DNA of 64,000 nucleotides from Kineosporia rhizophila (GTDB lineage Bacteria; Actinomycetota; Actinomycetes; Actinomycetales; Kineosporiaceae). How positions within the stretch are numbered: position 1 is the first letter of the stretch; every line of letters begins with the position of its first letter. This document shows positions 17,205-25,613 of this stretch, in pieces. Where the stretch lies: positions 124,001 to 188,000 of the forward strand of contig NZ_JAJSOH010000016.1 of the NCBI RefSeq assembly GCF_021277265.1, given 5' to 3'. The position numbers and the translations under genes were made by a program. Below the pieces are notes generated by a model. The model saw only the letters and a program-made list of their open reading frames with translations. It was not told the origin of the DNA and made no database searches.

Positions 17205-17831
17205 TCAACCGTCGTAGTGCCGGCACCGGCCGGTGAAGACGGTTCCGATCACGGGTTCCAGCACCTCGTCGTAGGCCGGTGTCCCGCGGCCGGAGAGCAG
17301 CCCCACCTGGTCGGCCAGCCCGTAGGTGGTGGCCAGGATCCGGGTGACCGCCACGTCGGCGGCCGCCTGTTCCGGGACCTCGCCGCACAGCTTCCCGTTC
17401 TCCACGGCCGTGCGCAGCCGGGCTGACAGCCGCTCGTCGTTCTCCAGGGCCAGCTGGTGCAGCACCGGCTCCCGCCAGGCCTCGGCCCGCAACTGCTGAC
17501 CCACGCTGTGCTCTTGGCGGCGGGCCTCGTCGACCGGGAGCAGTTCGTGCAGCGCGGTGAGCACCATCGCGCGGATCGGCAGCCGGCTCACCTCACCCGC
17601 CGCGACGATCGCCGCCACCCGCTCGTCGCGCTCGGTCAGGAGCGCCTCGAAGGAGAAACGCACCAGCTCGGAGCGGTCGGCGAAGTAGTGCTGGATGGTC
17701 CCGACCGACACCCCGGCAGCGGCCGCGGTGCGGGCGTAGGTGGTGGCCCCGAAGCCGTGCTCGGCCACCTGGGCCCGGTGCGCGCGGGCGATCTGCCGGC
17801 GCCGTTCCTCATGATCCACAATCCTCGGCAC
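17205..17831 (-). CDS. TetR-family repressor
   Basis: 208 residues from a GTG at 17831, chosen because the protein then begins VPRIVDHEERRRQIA, the usual TetR N-terminus; in-frame ATGs at 17846 and 17867 are alternatives. The helix-turn-helix is GATTYARTAAAAGVSVGTIQ followed by HYFADRSEL. The rest is a helical ligand domain of unknown specificity. It is divergent from a serine hydrolase with only 36 bp between; that spacer and the hydrolase start codon hold palindromes likely to be its operator, so it probably represses both genes. Confidence 0.9.
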   Translation of the reverse strand: MPRIVDHEERRRQIARAHRAQVAEHGFGATTYARTAAAAGVSVGTIQHYFADRSELVRFSFEALLTERDERVAAIVAAGEVSRLPIRAMVLTALHELLPVDEARRQEHSVGQQLRAEAWREPVLHQLALENDERLSARLRTAVENGKLCGEVPEQAAADVAVTRILATTYGLADQVGLLSGRGTPAYDEVLEPVIGTVFTGRCRHYDG

Positions 17832-17878
17832 TGGATAATCATACATCCATATGGTTATGGTTTTCATATGATCATATG
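17832..17878. promoter_or_regulatory. AT-rich divergent promoter/operator with CATATG palindromes
   Basis: In a stretch far more AT-rich than its surroundings lie CCATATGG (17847-17854) and a perfect 14-bp palindrome CATATGATCATATG (17865-17878) that contains the start codon of the serine hydrolase. No Shine-Dalgarno is visible for that gene, so leaderless transcription from this region is plausible. Binding by the adjacent TetR protein is inferred. Confidence 0.65.
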
Positions 17879-19253
17879 GTCAAGAGCTCTTCTGAGCGCC
17901 CTGCTGCTCCTGTCCTCGGCAGCCGGCCCACCACCCACGTCCACCGCCCCAGCCGCGCTGGACACCTACGTCCAAAAGCAGTTGGAAGCCACCGGCGTTC
18001 CCGGAGCCGCCTATGCCGTGATCGGGGCCGAGGGACCGCAGCACACAGCCGTTTTCGGCGAAGACGGCGACGGCGAGCCGATCACCGCACAGACCCCCTT
18101 CCTCTGGGGCTCGGTGTCGAAGCCCGTCACCGCCACACTCGTCGTGCTGCTGGCCCGGGACGGCCTGCTCGACCTCGAAGATCCTGTTGTACAACACGTC
18201 CCGAGCTTCCCTGACCCGAGCACCACGATCCGGCAGCTGCTCGACCACACCAGCGGCCTGCCCCGCGGACTGGAACTGACCGACCACTACGGCCCCGGCC
18301 GTTCGGCCACCCAGATCGTCGGAGCCCTCGATCAGCAGAGCTTCGGCGAGCGAAAACACTCGTATTCCAGCTTGAACTACGTCGTGCTGGCCGCCGTGGC
18401 CGAGTCGGTCACCGGGCAGAGCTTCGGGCGGGCCCTGCAGCAACGACTCCTGGCGCCGGCCGGAATGCACTCGGTACCGGCCGATCCCGAGCAGGCCGAA
18501 CGCGCGCTGCCACCTGGGCACCGCTACGTTCTCGGTTCGGTCCGGCCCTTCGACAGCCGGGTGGACGCGGCCACCCAGGCGGCCGGCTACCTGACCGGAT
18601 CCCTCGGTGACCTGGCCGCTTTCGCGAGCACCCAGCTACCCGGCGGCCCCGTCCTGACCGACTCCGAACGAGACCTGCTGCACGCCGAGCAGGTCGACGA
18701 CTACGCCCTGGGCTGGCGCACCACCACGGTCCCGGGCACCGACGAACCAATGGTCTGGCACGGCGGCGCCGCCCCCGGATTCCAGGCCGGAGTCCTGCTG
18801 CTCCCCCAGCGCAATCAGGCAGTGGTGCTGCTGCAGAACGCCTACAGCCCCTTCCGCGACGCCCAGCTCATGGACACCTCGATGGGCATCGCATCACTGC
18901 TGGCCGGGGCCGAGCCGCAGGTTCACGGCCCCGACCCGCTCTACCGGGTGCTCCTGGCCGTGCTCTCAGTACTGGCCCTGGTGCTCGGAGCCGTCATCGT
19001 CCGACTCCTGTTGCGTCGTAACCATCCTCGTTCGAGGTCGATGATCTGGTCCGGCGCTGCCGTCACCACCCTGGCCGTCGGTCTCCTGGCCCTGCCCGGT
19101 CAGCTGGGCGTGACCCGCAGCCAGGTCTTCCTCTGGGCCCCCGACGTCAGCGTCCTGCTGCACCTCTGCCTCGGGCTGCTGGCCGTGGTGGCGGTCCTGA
19201 GCATCACACTACGGTGGCGGACATGGCGAACGACCGTGAGGCGACCTACCTGA
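17868..19253 (+). CDS. beta-lactamase-family serine hydrolase with C-terminal membrane domain
   Basis: 461 residues. A signal sequence (residues 1-22, MIIWSRALLSALLLLSSAAG) precedes a class C beta-lactamase/DD-peptidase fold: SxxK in WGSVSKPVTA, a Y-S-S-L-N-Y box where the family usually has YSN, and a His-Gly-Gly box in VWHGGAAPGF. About 100 C-terminal residues hold three hydrophobic helices, so the extracellular enzyme is anchored at its C-terminus. Such FmtA/EstB-like proteins cut D-amino-acid peptides or esters; the substrate is unknown. The Asn-to-Ser change in the second box may alter chemistry. Its 3' end overlaps the next gene by about 30 bp. Confidence 0.87.
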   Translation: MIIWSRALLSALLLLSSAAGPPPTSTAPAALDTYVQKQLEATGVPGAAYAVIGAEGPQHTAVFGEDGDGEPITAQTPFLWGSVSKPVTATLVVLLARDGLLDLEDPVVQHVPSFPDPSTTIRQLLDHTSGLPRGLELTDHYGPGRSATQIVGALDQQSFGERKHSYSSLNYVVLAAVAESVTGQSFGRALQQRLLAPAGMHSVPADPEQAERALPPGHRYVLGSVRPFDSRVDAATQAAGYLTGSLGDLAAFASTQLPGGPVLTDSERDLLHAEQVDDYALGWRTTTVPGTDEPMVWHGGAAPGFQAGVLLLPQRNQAVVLLQNAYSPFRDAQLMDTSMGIASLLAGAEPQVHGPDPLYRVLLAVLSVLALVLGAVIVRLLLRRNHPRSRSMIWSGAAVTTLAVGLLALPGQLGVTRSQVFLWAPDVSVLLHLCLGLLAVVAVLSITLRWRTWRTTVRRPT

Positions 19254-19933
19254 GCACCGGCCCCGACGATGGCCCGGAGGCGCTGCTGGTGCATGGGATC
19301 GGCGTCTCCGGCCGCTACTTCGCCCCGCTCACCGGGAACCTGGCCCGCACCCACCGCGTCGTGGTCCCCGACCTGCCCGGCTTCGGCGCCGGCGGCCGCC
19401 CCCGCCCGGCCCTGAGCATCACCGAGCAGGCCGAGGCCCTGGAAACGGTCCTGCACCGGACCGGCCTGCAGAACCCGGTGCTGGTCGGGCATTCCATGGG
19501 CTGCCAGGTGGTCACCGAGCTCGCGGTGCGCAATCCGGGCCTGGCTGCCGCGGTGGTCCTGATCGGCCCGGTCACCGATCCCGACGCCCCCACCGCCCTC
19601 AGGCAGGCCTGGCGCCTGGGCCGCGACACCCTGGGCGAGCCGATGCATCTGAACGCCCTGGTGCTGCGCGACTACCTGCGCGGCGGGCCCCGGTCCTTCT
19701 TCGGAACCCTGCCCCACATGCTCGGCTACCCCCTGCCCGAGCGCCTGGCCAAGGTGCTCGTGCCGGTCGTCCTGATCCGGGGCGAGCACGACCCGATCGC
19801 CCCCGCCAGATTCCTGCACCGCCTGGCCGAGCAGGTACCCGACGCCGAGGTGCTCGAGATCCCCCACGCCCGTCACCTGGCCATGGCCGTGCATCCGGAG
19901 CCGGTGGCCGCCGTCTGCCGCCGCCTCACCTGA
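19223..19933 (+). CDS. alpha/beta hydrolase
   Basis: 236 residues. The catalytic set is visible: nucleophile in VGHSMGCQV, Asp in RGEHDPIAP and His in IPHARHLAMA, plus an oxyanion motif VHGIGVSGR. Resembles small esterases and C-C hydrolases (MhpC-like); the substrate is not evident. ATG at 19223 is used; a GTG nine bases earlier is possible. Overlap with the upstream serine hydrolase suggests co-translation and TetR control of both. Two hairpins follow the stop. Confidence 0.85.
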   Translation: MANDREATYLSTGPDDGPEALLVHGIGVSGRYFAPLTGNLARTHRVVVPDLPGFGAGGRPRPALSITEQAEALETVLHRTGLQNPVLVGHSMGCQVVTELAVRNPGLAAAVVLIGPVTDPDAPTALRQAWRLGRDTLGEPMHLNALVLRDYLRGGPRSFFGTLPHMLGYPLPERLAKVLVPVVLIRGEHDPIAPARFLHRLAEQVPDAEVLEIPHARHLAMAVHPEPVAAVCRRLT

Positions 19934-19980
19934 GTCGGCACCCGGCGGAATGCCGACGGGGGCCGCCGAGTTCCCCCGTC
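19934..19980 (+). terminator. double hairpin terminator
   Basis: GTCGGCA/TGCCGAC (19934-19940 with 19951-19957) and GACGGGGG/CCCCCGTC (19955-19962 with 19973-19980). The arms share three bases, so they may be alternative forms. They directly follow the hydrolase stop. Confidence 0.65.
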
Positions 19981-20030
19981 GTGCGCTTCACCGGGACGCG
20001 ACCTGAGCAGATCATTCAAAAGGGTGACAA

Positions 20031-20699
20031 ATGGGCCTGATCCACTGGGTGTTCGACGCCCAGCTGTCCATCGGCAACCAGACCATTCTCTGGCGTGAGG
20101 TCATCGGCAACCTCTTCGGTCTGCTCAGCGCGCTCGGCGGGATGCGCCGCCGGGTCTGGGCCTGGCCGGTCGGCATCGTCGGCAACGTGCTGCTGCTGAC
20201 CGTCTTCCTCGGCGTCGCCTTCGGCACCCCGAACCCGGTGAACCTGCTCGGCCAGGCCGGGCGGCAGATCATGTTCATCGCGGTCTCGGCCTACGGCTGG
20301 TGGCGCTGGACCCACCGCCCCAGCGCACAGAGCGAGGTGGTCGAGCCGAGCTGGGCCTCCGGGCGCACCCGGCTCCTGCTGGTCGCCGCGATGATCGGCG
20401 GCACGCTGGCACTGACCCCGGTGTTCCGGGCGCTCGGCTCGTACGAGCCGGTCTGGAGCGACGCCTGGATCTTCGGCGGCTCGATCCTGGCCACCTACGG
20501 CATGGCCAAGGGCTGGACCGAGTTCTGGCTGATCTGGGTGGCCGTCGACATCGTCGGGGTGCCGCTGCTGTTCTCGGCCGGCTACTACGCCTCCGGCCTG
20601 ATGTACGCCTTCTACGGGGTGTTCACCCTGGCCGGCTTCTTCGTCTGGAAGCGGCGCAACGCGGTCCTGCGGCCCACCCTGGAGACCGTGGGCGCCTGA
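20031..20699 (+). CDS. pnuC: PnuC-family nicotinamide riboside transporter
   Basis: 222 residues, about seven membrane helices. PnuC marks are REVIGNLFGLLSALGGMRRR, VWAWPVGIVGNVLLL, GQAGRQIMFIAVSAYGWWRW and the C-terminal WVAVDIVGVPLL followed by GLMYAFYGVF. The family carries vitamin B1/B2/B3 nucleoside forms by facilitated diffusion, trapping them by phosphorylation. The Trp-rich YGWWRW box fits the nicotinamide riboside type, but substrate calls within the family are soft. AAGGGTG precedes the ATG by about 5 bp. No NadR kinase is adjacent and no riboswitch was recognised in the 97-bp leader. Confidence 0.88.
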   Translation: MGLIHWVFDAQLSIGNQTILWREVIGNLFGLLSALGGMRRRVWAWPVGIVGNVLLLTVFLGVAFGTPNPVNLLGQAGRQIMFIAVSAYGWWRWTHRPSAQSEVVEPSWASGRTRLLLVAAMIGGTLALTPVFRALGSYEPVWSDAWIFGGSILATYGMAKGWTEFWLIWVAVDIVGVPLLFSAGYYASGLMYAFYGVFTLAGFFVWKRRNAVLRPTLETVGA

Positions 20700-20825
20700 C
20701 GGTTCTTGACCAGGACATACCCCTGACGCAGCACCCGGATAACACCCGGCCGGGCAGCATCGCGTGGTTCGCTGCCCGTTTCTTCAGGCGCGAAGGGAGT
20801 GTCAGGGTCACAACAGGAACCGGGA

Positions 20826-23288
20826 ATGGCGACGCAGACGATCGGGAACGGTCCGGCCACGCTGGACGAGGAGCACGAGGACGAGCAGGACCGCGGCAGG
20901 CGCATCCCCTGGCTCAGGAACCGGCTCCGGGCCCGGCTCCGGCCGGGGCCCACGGCCCGGGCCGTGAGCCTGTGGGCCGCGGTGGCCTGGATCGTGCTCA
21001 CCCTCGCCCTGCTGCCGGTCACCCGCCCCGCCGTGACCTCGTTCGGGCAGGTCTACCTGCTGTTCGTTCTCGGGTTCCTGGTCATGGTCACCCGCACCCT
21101 GCGCTGGGCCCACCTGTCCGGCCTCTTCGCGGTTTGCCTGGTCTGGGCCTTTGCGGCCGCCGGGCTCGGCGCAGCCCTGCTTCCCCACGCCGGCACGGTG
21201 GCCACCGAACTCACCGGTGCGGCGCTCGGCCAGTCGGTGCTCACGCTGGCGCCGGTGCTCGTCATCGCCCTGAGCCGCCCCGAACGTCTGCGCGCCTTCG
21301 CCGTCAGTGACTGGCTCCTCGTTGGTCTCGCCGGCGGCCTGGCCTTCCTGGCCGCCCAACGCACCGTGCTGGGACTGTGGTTCTCCCCCGTAGTCGCCCA
21401 CCCCGTCCAGGTGTGGACGCCCTTGGTCACCACCGCAGTAGGCCTCGCCATTGCGGGGTGGCGGCGCGCGGCGCGCCTCGACGGCGCGAGCGCCGTCCTG
21501 TTGCGCGCAGTTTCGCTGGTGTCACCGGTTCTGTTGTGGTGGCCCACGGTTCTGGCACCAACAAAGGACGTCGGTGCCGCCTCACCGGCGCTGGTGCCGG
21601 AATGGCTCCGGCTGGGTTCGGGGATGCTGGAGTCGTTGCCCCTGGTGCCGATCCTGGTGGTCGCCAGCGGGCTGGCCGCACTGGCCGCACTGCTGACCGA
21701 CGCCCGGCACCTGCTCGCCGTCGACGAGCAGCGCAACGACCTGACCATCCTGCCCACGCCCTGGTCGGCCGCCCGATGGACGAAGAACTGGGCCGCGCGC
21801 GTGTCCACGGAGCCGGTCCGGGTGCGCCCGCCGGCCACCCAGCCCGCCGCCGAAGGCGGACAACCCGGCACCAATGACACCGCTGGCACCGTCGGCACCG
21901 CTGGCACCGTCGGCCGGATGACTCCAGACGCATTGACCTCGCCGACTCCCTCAACCGCCTGGCCCACCGTCACTCCCCCCAGTGCCTGGCCCGCCGCCTC
22001 GGCCGCGAAAGACCCGGCGCCCCCTATCTCGCAGCCGACTGGTGCCTCGAAGCTCACCCCTCCCGGCCAGCCGACGTCGCCCGCCGGTCTGCCCGAACCA
22101 CCGGAAGCGAAAGACAGCGAGGAAGACGACGACCGCGACCGGGCGCGGCATCGCGCCACAGGGGGCTCCGGTTCGCGCGGCTCAGGTGTGAAGGCCGTGG
22201 CCCGCGAAAGCCTGGCCGTGAGCAAGTGGCTGCTGGCCCGGCTCTGGCGCGCCCTGACGGTCGACGTGTGCGCCCTGGCGGCCTACGCGGCACGCGACAA
22301 GATGGTCATCCTGGCGGCGCACGCCGGAGTGAGCGGGGAATCGCGCCTGACCCGGCTGGTGCGCGGGCGGGCGGCGATGGAGATGGCCCGGCACGCGCGG
22401 CTGGAGGCCCACGCCCGGCGAAGCGGCCCGGCCCGCCGGTCCCAGCTCATCGTCTGGCGGGTCAGCTCCGGGCTCCTGCTCGTCCTGCTGGCCGCTGCGC
22501 TCTGGCTGGCCTACTCAGCGGTGCCCGCCGATGTCCGGGCCACCACGTCGCTGTGGCTCACCGGTCTCCTGGCCGAGCTGGGCGGTTGGTGGGCCGGGAT
22601 GACGGTGCTCGAGCAGGTGCTCCTGGTCGGCACAGGCGTGGCGCTGATGCTGCTGTCGACCGGCTACCTGGGCCAGGGGTACGCGGTCTCCGGAGCCGCA
22701 TCCTTCCTCTCCTGGCACGGCTACGGGGCCGGAACTTTCGTGCGTGATCCCCGCGCGGCCCTGGGCACCTACCTGCGCTCGGCCCCTCCCGCAGCCTTGC
22801 TGGCCGACGCGGCCGAGCTGAGCCTGACCTTCACCCCGGTGACCTTCGCCGGTGCCGTCGAGGGCCGGGCCCTGCGGCGCACCTGCGAGAACTACCTGCA
22901 CACCTTCCAGCTGGGCGGAGCCGGGGTGCCCACCAAGGCCGAGGTGTTCGCCGAGTTCACCGCGCGCGCCATCCCGCCCGCCGGTTTCCACGACGTGGTG
23001 CTCCAGACCGACCTGAGCAGCAGTGGCAACGGATTCAACCCCCGCACGGTGGCCAAGCTGATCCTGAACGACACCGACTACGCCGGCGGCCCGATCCGGC
23101 TGGTTCCGGGGGCCGTGGGCGGGACGGCGGCCCACGCCGCCCAGGCCCTGGCCGACAAGCTCGGGGTGCCGGTGATGGCCCCCGACGACACGGTCCACGC
23201 CTTCGACTCCGGCCGCCTCGTCGTGGGCCCCTCCCCGCTGGTGCCGACCGGGCAGTGGGCCGTCTACCAGCCCCAGGGGCAGCAATGA
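20826..23288 (+). CDS. multi-pass membrane protein with toxin-like C-terminal domain
   Basis: 820 residues from ATG 20826, which has AGGAA six bases upstream; a GTG at 20799 is an alternative. Layout: an acidic/basic N-tail (1-45); about eight hydrophobic helices to about 300; a Pro/Thr/Ser-rich disordered linker (about 330-450) containing a duplicated TAGTVG; a charged helical section; two more helices and a Gly-rich hydrophobic stretch (about 540-635); and a soluble end domain. That end resembles domains seen at the C-termini of actinobacterial secreted toxins: NPRTVAKLILND, GGPIRLVPG, AAQALADKLGVPVMAPDDTV. In those the middle motif usually reads LSCxTG; here it is VPGAVGG, so the candidate catalytic Cys is absent. 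The gene overlaps an immunity-like gene by 4 bp. Function is inferred. Confidence 0.6.
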   Translation: MATQTIGNGPATLDEEHEDEQDRGRRIPWLRNRLRARLRPGPTARAVSLWAAVAWIVLTLALLPVTRPAVTSFGQVYLLFVLGFLVMVTRTLRWAHLSGLFAVCLVWAFAAAGLGAALLPHAGTVATELTGAALGQSVLTLAPVLVIALSRPERLRAFAVSDWLLVGLAGGLAFLAAQRTVLGLWFSPVVAHPVQVWTPLVTTAVGLAIAGWRRAARLDGASAVLLRAVSLVSPVLLWWPTVLAPTKDVGAASPALVPEWLRLGSGMLESLPLVPILVVASGLAALAALLTDARHLLAVDEQRNDLTILPTPWSAARWTKNWAARVSTEPVRVRPPATQPAAEGGQPGTNDTAGTVGTAGTVGRMTPDALTSPTPSTAWPTVTPPSAWPAASAAKDPAPPISQPTGASKLTPPGQPTSPAGLPEPPEAKDSEEDDDRDRARHRATGGSGSRGSGVKAVARESLAVSKWLLARLWRALTVDVCALAAYAARDKMVILAAHAGVSGESRLTRLVRGRAAMEMARHARLEAHARRSGPARRSQLIVWRVSSGLLLVLLAAALWLAYSAVPADVRATTSLWLTGLLAELGGWWAGMTVLEQVLLVGTGVALMLLSTGYLGQGYAVSGAASFLSWHGYGAGTFVRDPRAALGTYLRSAPPAALLADAAELSLTFTPVTFAGAVEGRALRRTCENYLHTFQLGGAGVPTKAEVFAEFTARAIPPAGFHDVVLQTDLSSSGNGFNPRTVAKLILNDTDYAGGPIRLVPGAVGGTAAHAAQALADKLGVPVMAPDDTVHAFDSGRLVVGPSPLVPTGQWAVYQPQGQQ
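21878..21913 (+). repeat. two perfect 18-bp tandem repeats in the linker
   Basis: CACCGCTGGCACCGTCGG at 21878-21895 and again at 21896-21913, encoding repeated Thr-Ala-Gly-Thr-Val-Gly in the disordered linker of the membrane protein. Confidence 0.8.
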
Positions 23289-23677
23289 TCATCAGTGAGG
23301 CCGGGTTCTTCCGGGAACTGCCCCACGGCCGCCCCGACGGGCCGAGCCTGCACGAGGCCCTGGCCACGGGCCGGCGCGAGCCGGTGGGCGCGAAGAAGGA
23401 GATGCTGCTCGACTACCTGTGGGGCAACACCGTGCTGGCGGCCACCGCGGCGATGTTCGACGACGTGCTCGACCCGTCGGTCACCGCCGTGGCGCCGATG
23501 GCCGTGGTCACCGACGGCGCCTGGGTCTGGCCCCGCGACCTGGCCCACTACGTGGACAAGTACGACGCCGCCGTGCCGCTGCCGTTCATCCTGCACATCG
23601 AGCTGCGCGGCTGGGAGCAGCCGGCCCTGAGCCCGAACGAACTGCTGCAGATCGAGCAGGCCCTGCTGGAGCCGTGA
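23285..23677 (+). CDS. immunity-like small soluble protein
   Basis: 130 residues, acidic, no membrane segment. The ATG overlaps the stop of the toxin-like membrane gene (ATGA), so the two are made together. The centre reads VVTDGAWVWPRDLAHYVDKY, a pattern I associate with small proteins encoded after actinobacterial toxin-type genes, where they are presumed antidotes. Other marks are KKEMLLDYLWGNTVL and a C-terminal SPNELLQIEQALLE helix. No enzyme motif is visible. The immunity role is an inference from gene order and this pattern. Could equally be an accessory subunit of the membrane protein. Confidence 0.55.
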   Translation: MIISEAGFFRELPHGRPDGPSLHEALATGRREPVGAKKEMLLDYLWGNTVLAATAAMFDDVLDPSVTAVAPMAVVTDGAWVWPRDLAHYVDKYDAAVPLPFILHIELRGWEQPALSPNELLQIEQALLEP

Positions 23678-23828
23678 ACACAGAACCGCTGCCCCCACAA
23701 CACCTCGGGTGCAGCGTTCGTGCGTGGGACTGAACCGGCCCTGCCCCCGGCCTGACCCGAGTCTTGGCCACCGGCCGGTACTTCACCACCATGGCTGGAG
23801 TCGTCCCCACCCCGATGTGAGGTGCTCC

Positions 23829-23885
23829 GTGGAAATCCTGATCATCCTGCTCGTGCTCTGGGCCGTGTCCCAGTACTTCAAGTAG
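23829..23885 (+). CDS. possible 18-residue membrane peptide
   Basis: A GTG at 23829 with GAGGTG five bases upstream opens MEILIILLVLWAVSQYFK then a stop. It is one hydrophobic helix with a Lys end, resembling tiny single-helix proteins known in actinobacteria. It lies in the 280-bp gap between two convergent genes; nothing else recognisable is in that gap. Confidence 0.4.
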   Translation: MEILIILLVLWAVSQYFK

Positions 23886-23959
23886 GCCGAAACCCACCCC
23901 GCCAACGATCTTTACGGGCCGCGGCAGGTTCAGCGCAGCACCTCGCCGCCGGCGTCCGG

Positions 23960-24409
23960 TCACGGAACCGTGAAGATCGTGTCCAGAGCATCGTCCAGAA
24001 CTGCTTCCCACGAGGCGTTCTCGGGGGCCGAGGCCGACAGCAGCCAGCCGCCCACCACGAAGCCGGTGAGGGCGGCGTCGGCGGGCAGCATCTCGGCGGC
24101 CGGATCGCGCTCCTCGGCCAGCGCGGTCATGAAGGTCTCGACCGTGGGCTGGTCCATCCCGGCCCAGGCCTCCATCCGCACCGCACTGCGGGCCAGGGTC
24201 GCGATCCGGTCCCGCTGGGGCGGCCCCTCGTGCAGGTCGCAGAGAACCTGGTTGCCCACCGCGAAGCAGAGGTCGACCGCCTCGCCGTAGGCCTCGTCGC
24301 CCTGGTCGACCAGGGCCTGGATGGCACCGGTGGAGCGTTCCGGGCTACGGGCCACCACCGCGGCCAGGGTCTGACGGACCAGGGGTTCCACCTGGCTGTC
24401 GATCCTCAT
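23960..24409 (-). CDS. hypothetical protein
   Basis: 149 residues, acidic and mostly helical, not a family I recognise. GGAGGAG precedes the ATG at 24409, which supports real translation. The segment AALTGFVVGGWLLSASAP near residues 110-128 is hydrophobic but probably buried rather than membrane-spanning. It lies 133 bp downstream of the B12 transporter operon on the same strand and could be read from it, but no motif links it to cobalamin. It converges with the immunity-like gene. Confidence 0.65.
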   Translation of the reverse strand: MRIDSQVEPLVRQTLAAVVARSPERSTGAIQALVDQGDEAYGEAVDLCFAVGNQVLCDLHEGPPQRDRIATLARSAVRMEAWAGMDQPTVETFMTALAEERDPAAEMLPADAALTGFVVGGWLLSASAPENASWEAVLDDALDTIFTVP

Positions 24410-24542
24410 CGGTGCGCTCCTCCGCCTGCCTCGACATCCTCCTGGACATACCTGACCTGCACGTTATCGACCCACGGGGGCGACGGCATGTCAGACATCT
24501 CACGGAGGTAACGCCCGAAACCCGCGAAATCCGGCTAGAAGG

Positions 24543-25613
24543 TCACTCCACCCAGGTGTTCCCGGGCAGTTCCGGGAGGCCGGTGATGTCCAGGTCGGAG
24601 CGGATCCCCGACTCCGGGGCCAGCCCGAAGTGCTCGATCGAGCGCCGCACCCACTCCGCCGCGTCGATGTTCAGCGGCCCGGAGACCCACAGGGCGTAGG
24701 GCAGGTTGACGAAGCGCTCCTCCTTCACCGCGGTCAGGTCGCGGGAGGCCGGGTTGGCCTTCAGCACGGCCACCTTCTCCTCGTACGACTGGCCCGGGTA
24801 GTCGACGAAGAAGATCACGTCCGGGTCGGAGGCGGACAGACGCTCCCAGCCGACCTCGGTCCAGGTGTCCTCCACGTCGGCGGTGGCGTTGGTGACCCCG
24901 GCGGTGTCGAAGATGGCCTGCGGCGCCCCGAACGAGCCGGAGGTGAAGATGGCGTCGGTGCCGGAGTCGAAGAGGAAGGCGGTCGGCTTCTCCTCGCCCT
25001 TCGGAGCGGATTCCAGCGCGCTCCGGCGCTTCTCGATGTCGGCCACCACCGCCTCGGCGCTCTCGCCGTGCCCGGTCAGTTCGCCCAGGTTACGCAGGTC
25101 GGTGGTCAGCGCCGTCCACGCCTCCATCGTTCCCCGGGCCCCGTCGTCCTGCCGGCAGGTCTCGCTGAGCAGGTAGGTCTTGATGTCGCGTTCGTGCAGC
25201 ATCTCCGGCATGAGGTTGCGCGACTCGCTGAAACCGTAGCCGTAGCCGGCGAACATCATCTCGGGATCGACCGCGAGCACGTTCTCCAGCGTGGGGAACT
25301 CGTCGCCGACCACCTTGAGCTGGTCCACCCGGGCGTCCGGGTAGGCCAGCTCGAGCACGTCCTGGTCGCGGGCCATGCCGGTGACGGCGACCAGCTCGTC
25401 GCGGGCGCCCACCGCCAGGGCGATCGAGATGATGCCACCGTCGTAGGCGTAGAGCTCGGTGACCGGCGCGTCCACGCTCACCTTCTCCCCGCAGTTCTCC
25501 ACGGTGATGGCGCCCGCGCCGGAGGCTGCCTCCGGCGAGTCGGAAGAACTGCAGGCGGTCAGGACGGTGCAGCCCAGGGCGAGCACTGCGAGTCTCGTGG
25601 CGGGGCGGTTCAT
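24543..25613 (-). CDS. btuF: cobalamin ABC transporter substrate-binding lipoprotein (BtuF-like)
   Basis: 356 residues. A lipoprotein signal with lipobox LTAC precedes Cys at about residue 21. The rest is a class III FecB/BtuF-like periplasmic-binding fold: opening strand ITVENCGEKVSVDAPVTELY, PEMMFAGYGYGFSE, and SDPDVIFFVDYPG in the second lobe. The ATG overlaps the ATPase stop by 4 bp. The family includes iron-siderophore binders; the cobalamin assignment rests on the riboswitch ahead of the operon. Last gene of the operon. Confidence 0.85.
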   Translation of the reverse strand: MNRPATRLAVLALGCTVLTACSSSDSPEAASGAGAITVENCGEKVSVDAPVTELYAYDGGIISIALAVGARDELVAVTGMARDQDVLELAYPDARVDQLKVVGDEFPTLENVLAVDPEMMFAGYGYGFSESRNLMPEMLHERDIKTYLLSETCRQDDGARGTMEAWTALTTDLRNLGELTGHGESAEAVVADIEKRRSALESAPKGEEKPTAFLFDSGTDAIFTSGSFGAPQAIFDTAGVTNATADVEDTWTEVGWERLSASDPDVIFFVDYPGQSYEEKVAVLKANPASRDLTAVKEERFVNLPYALWVSGPLNIDAAEWVRRSIEHFGLAPESGIRSDLDITGLPELPGNTWVE

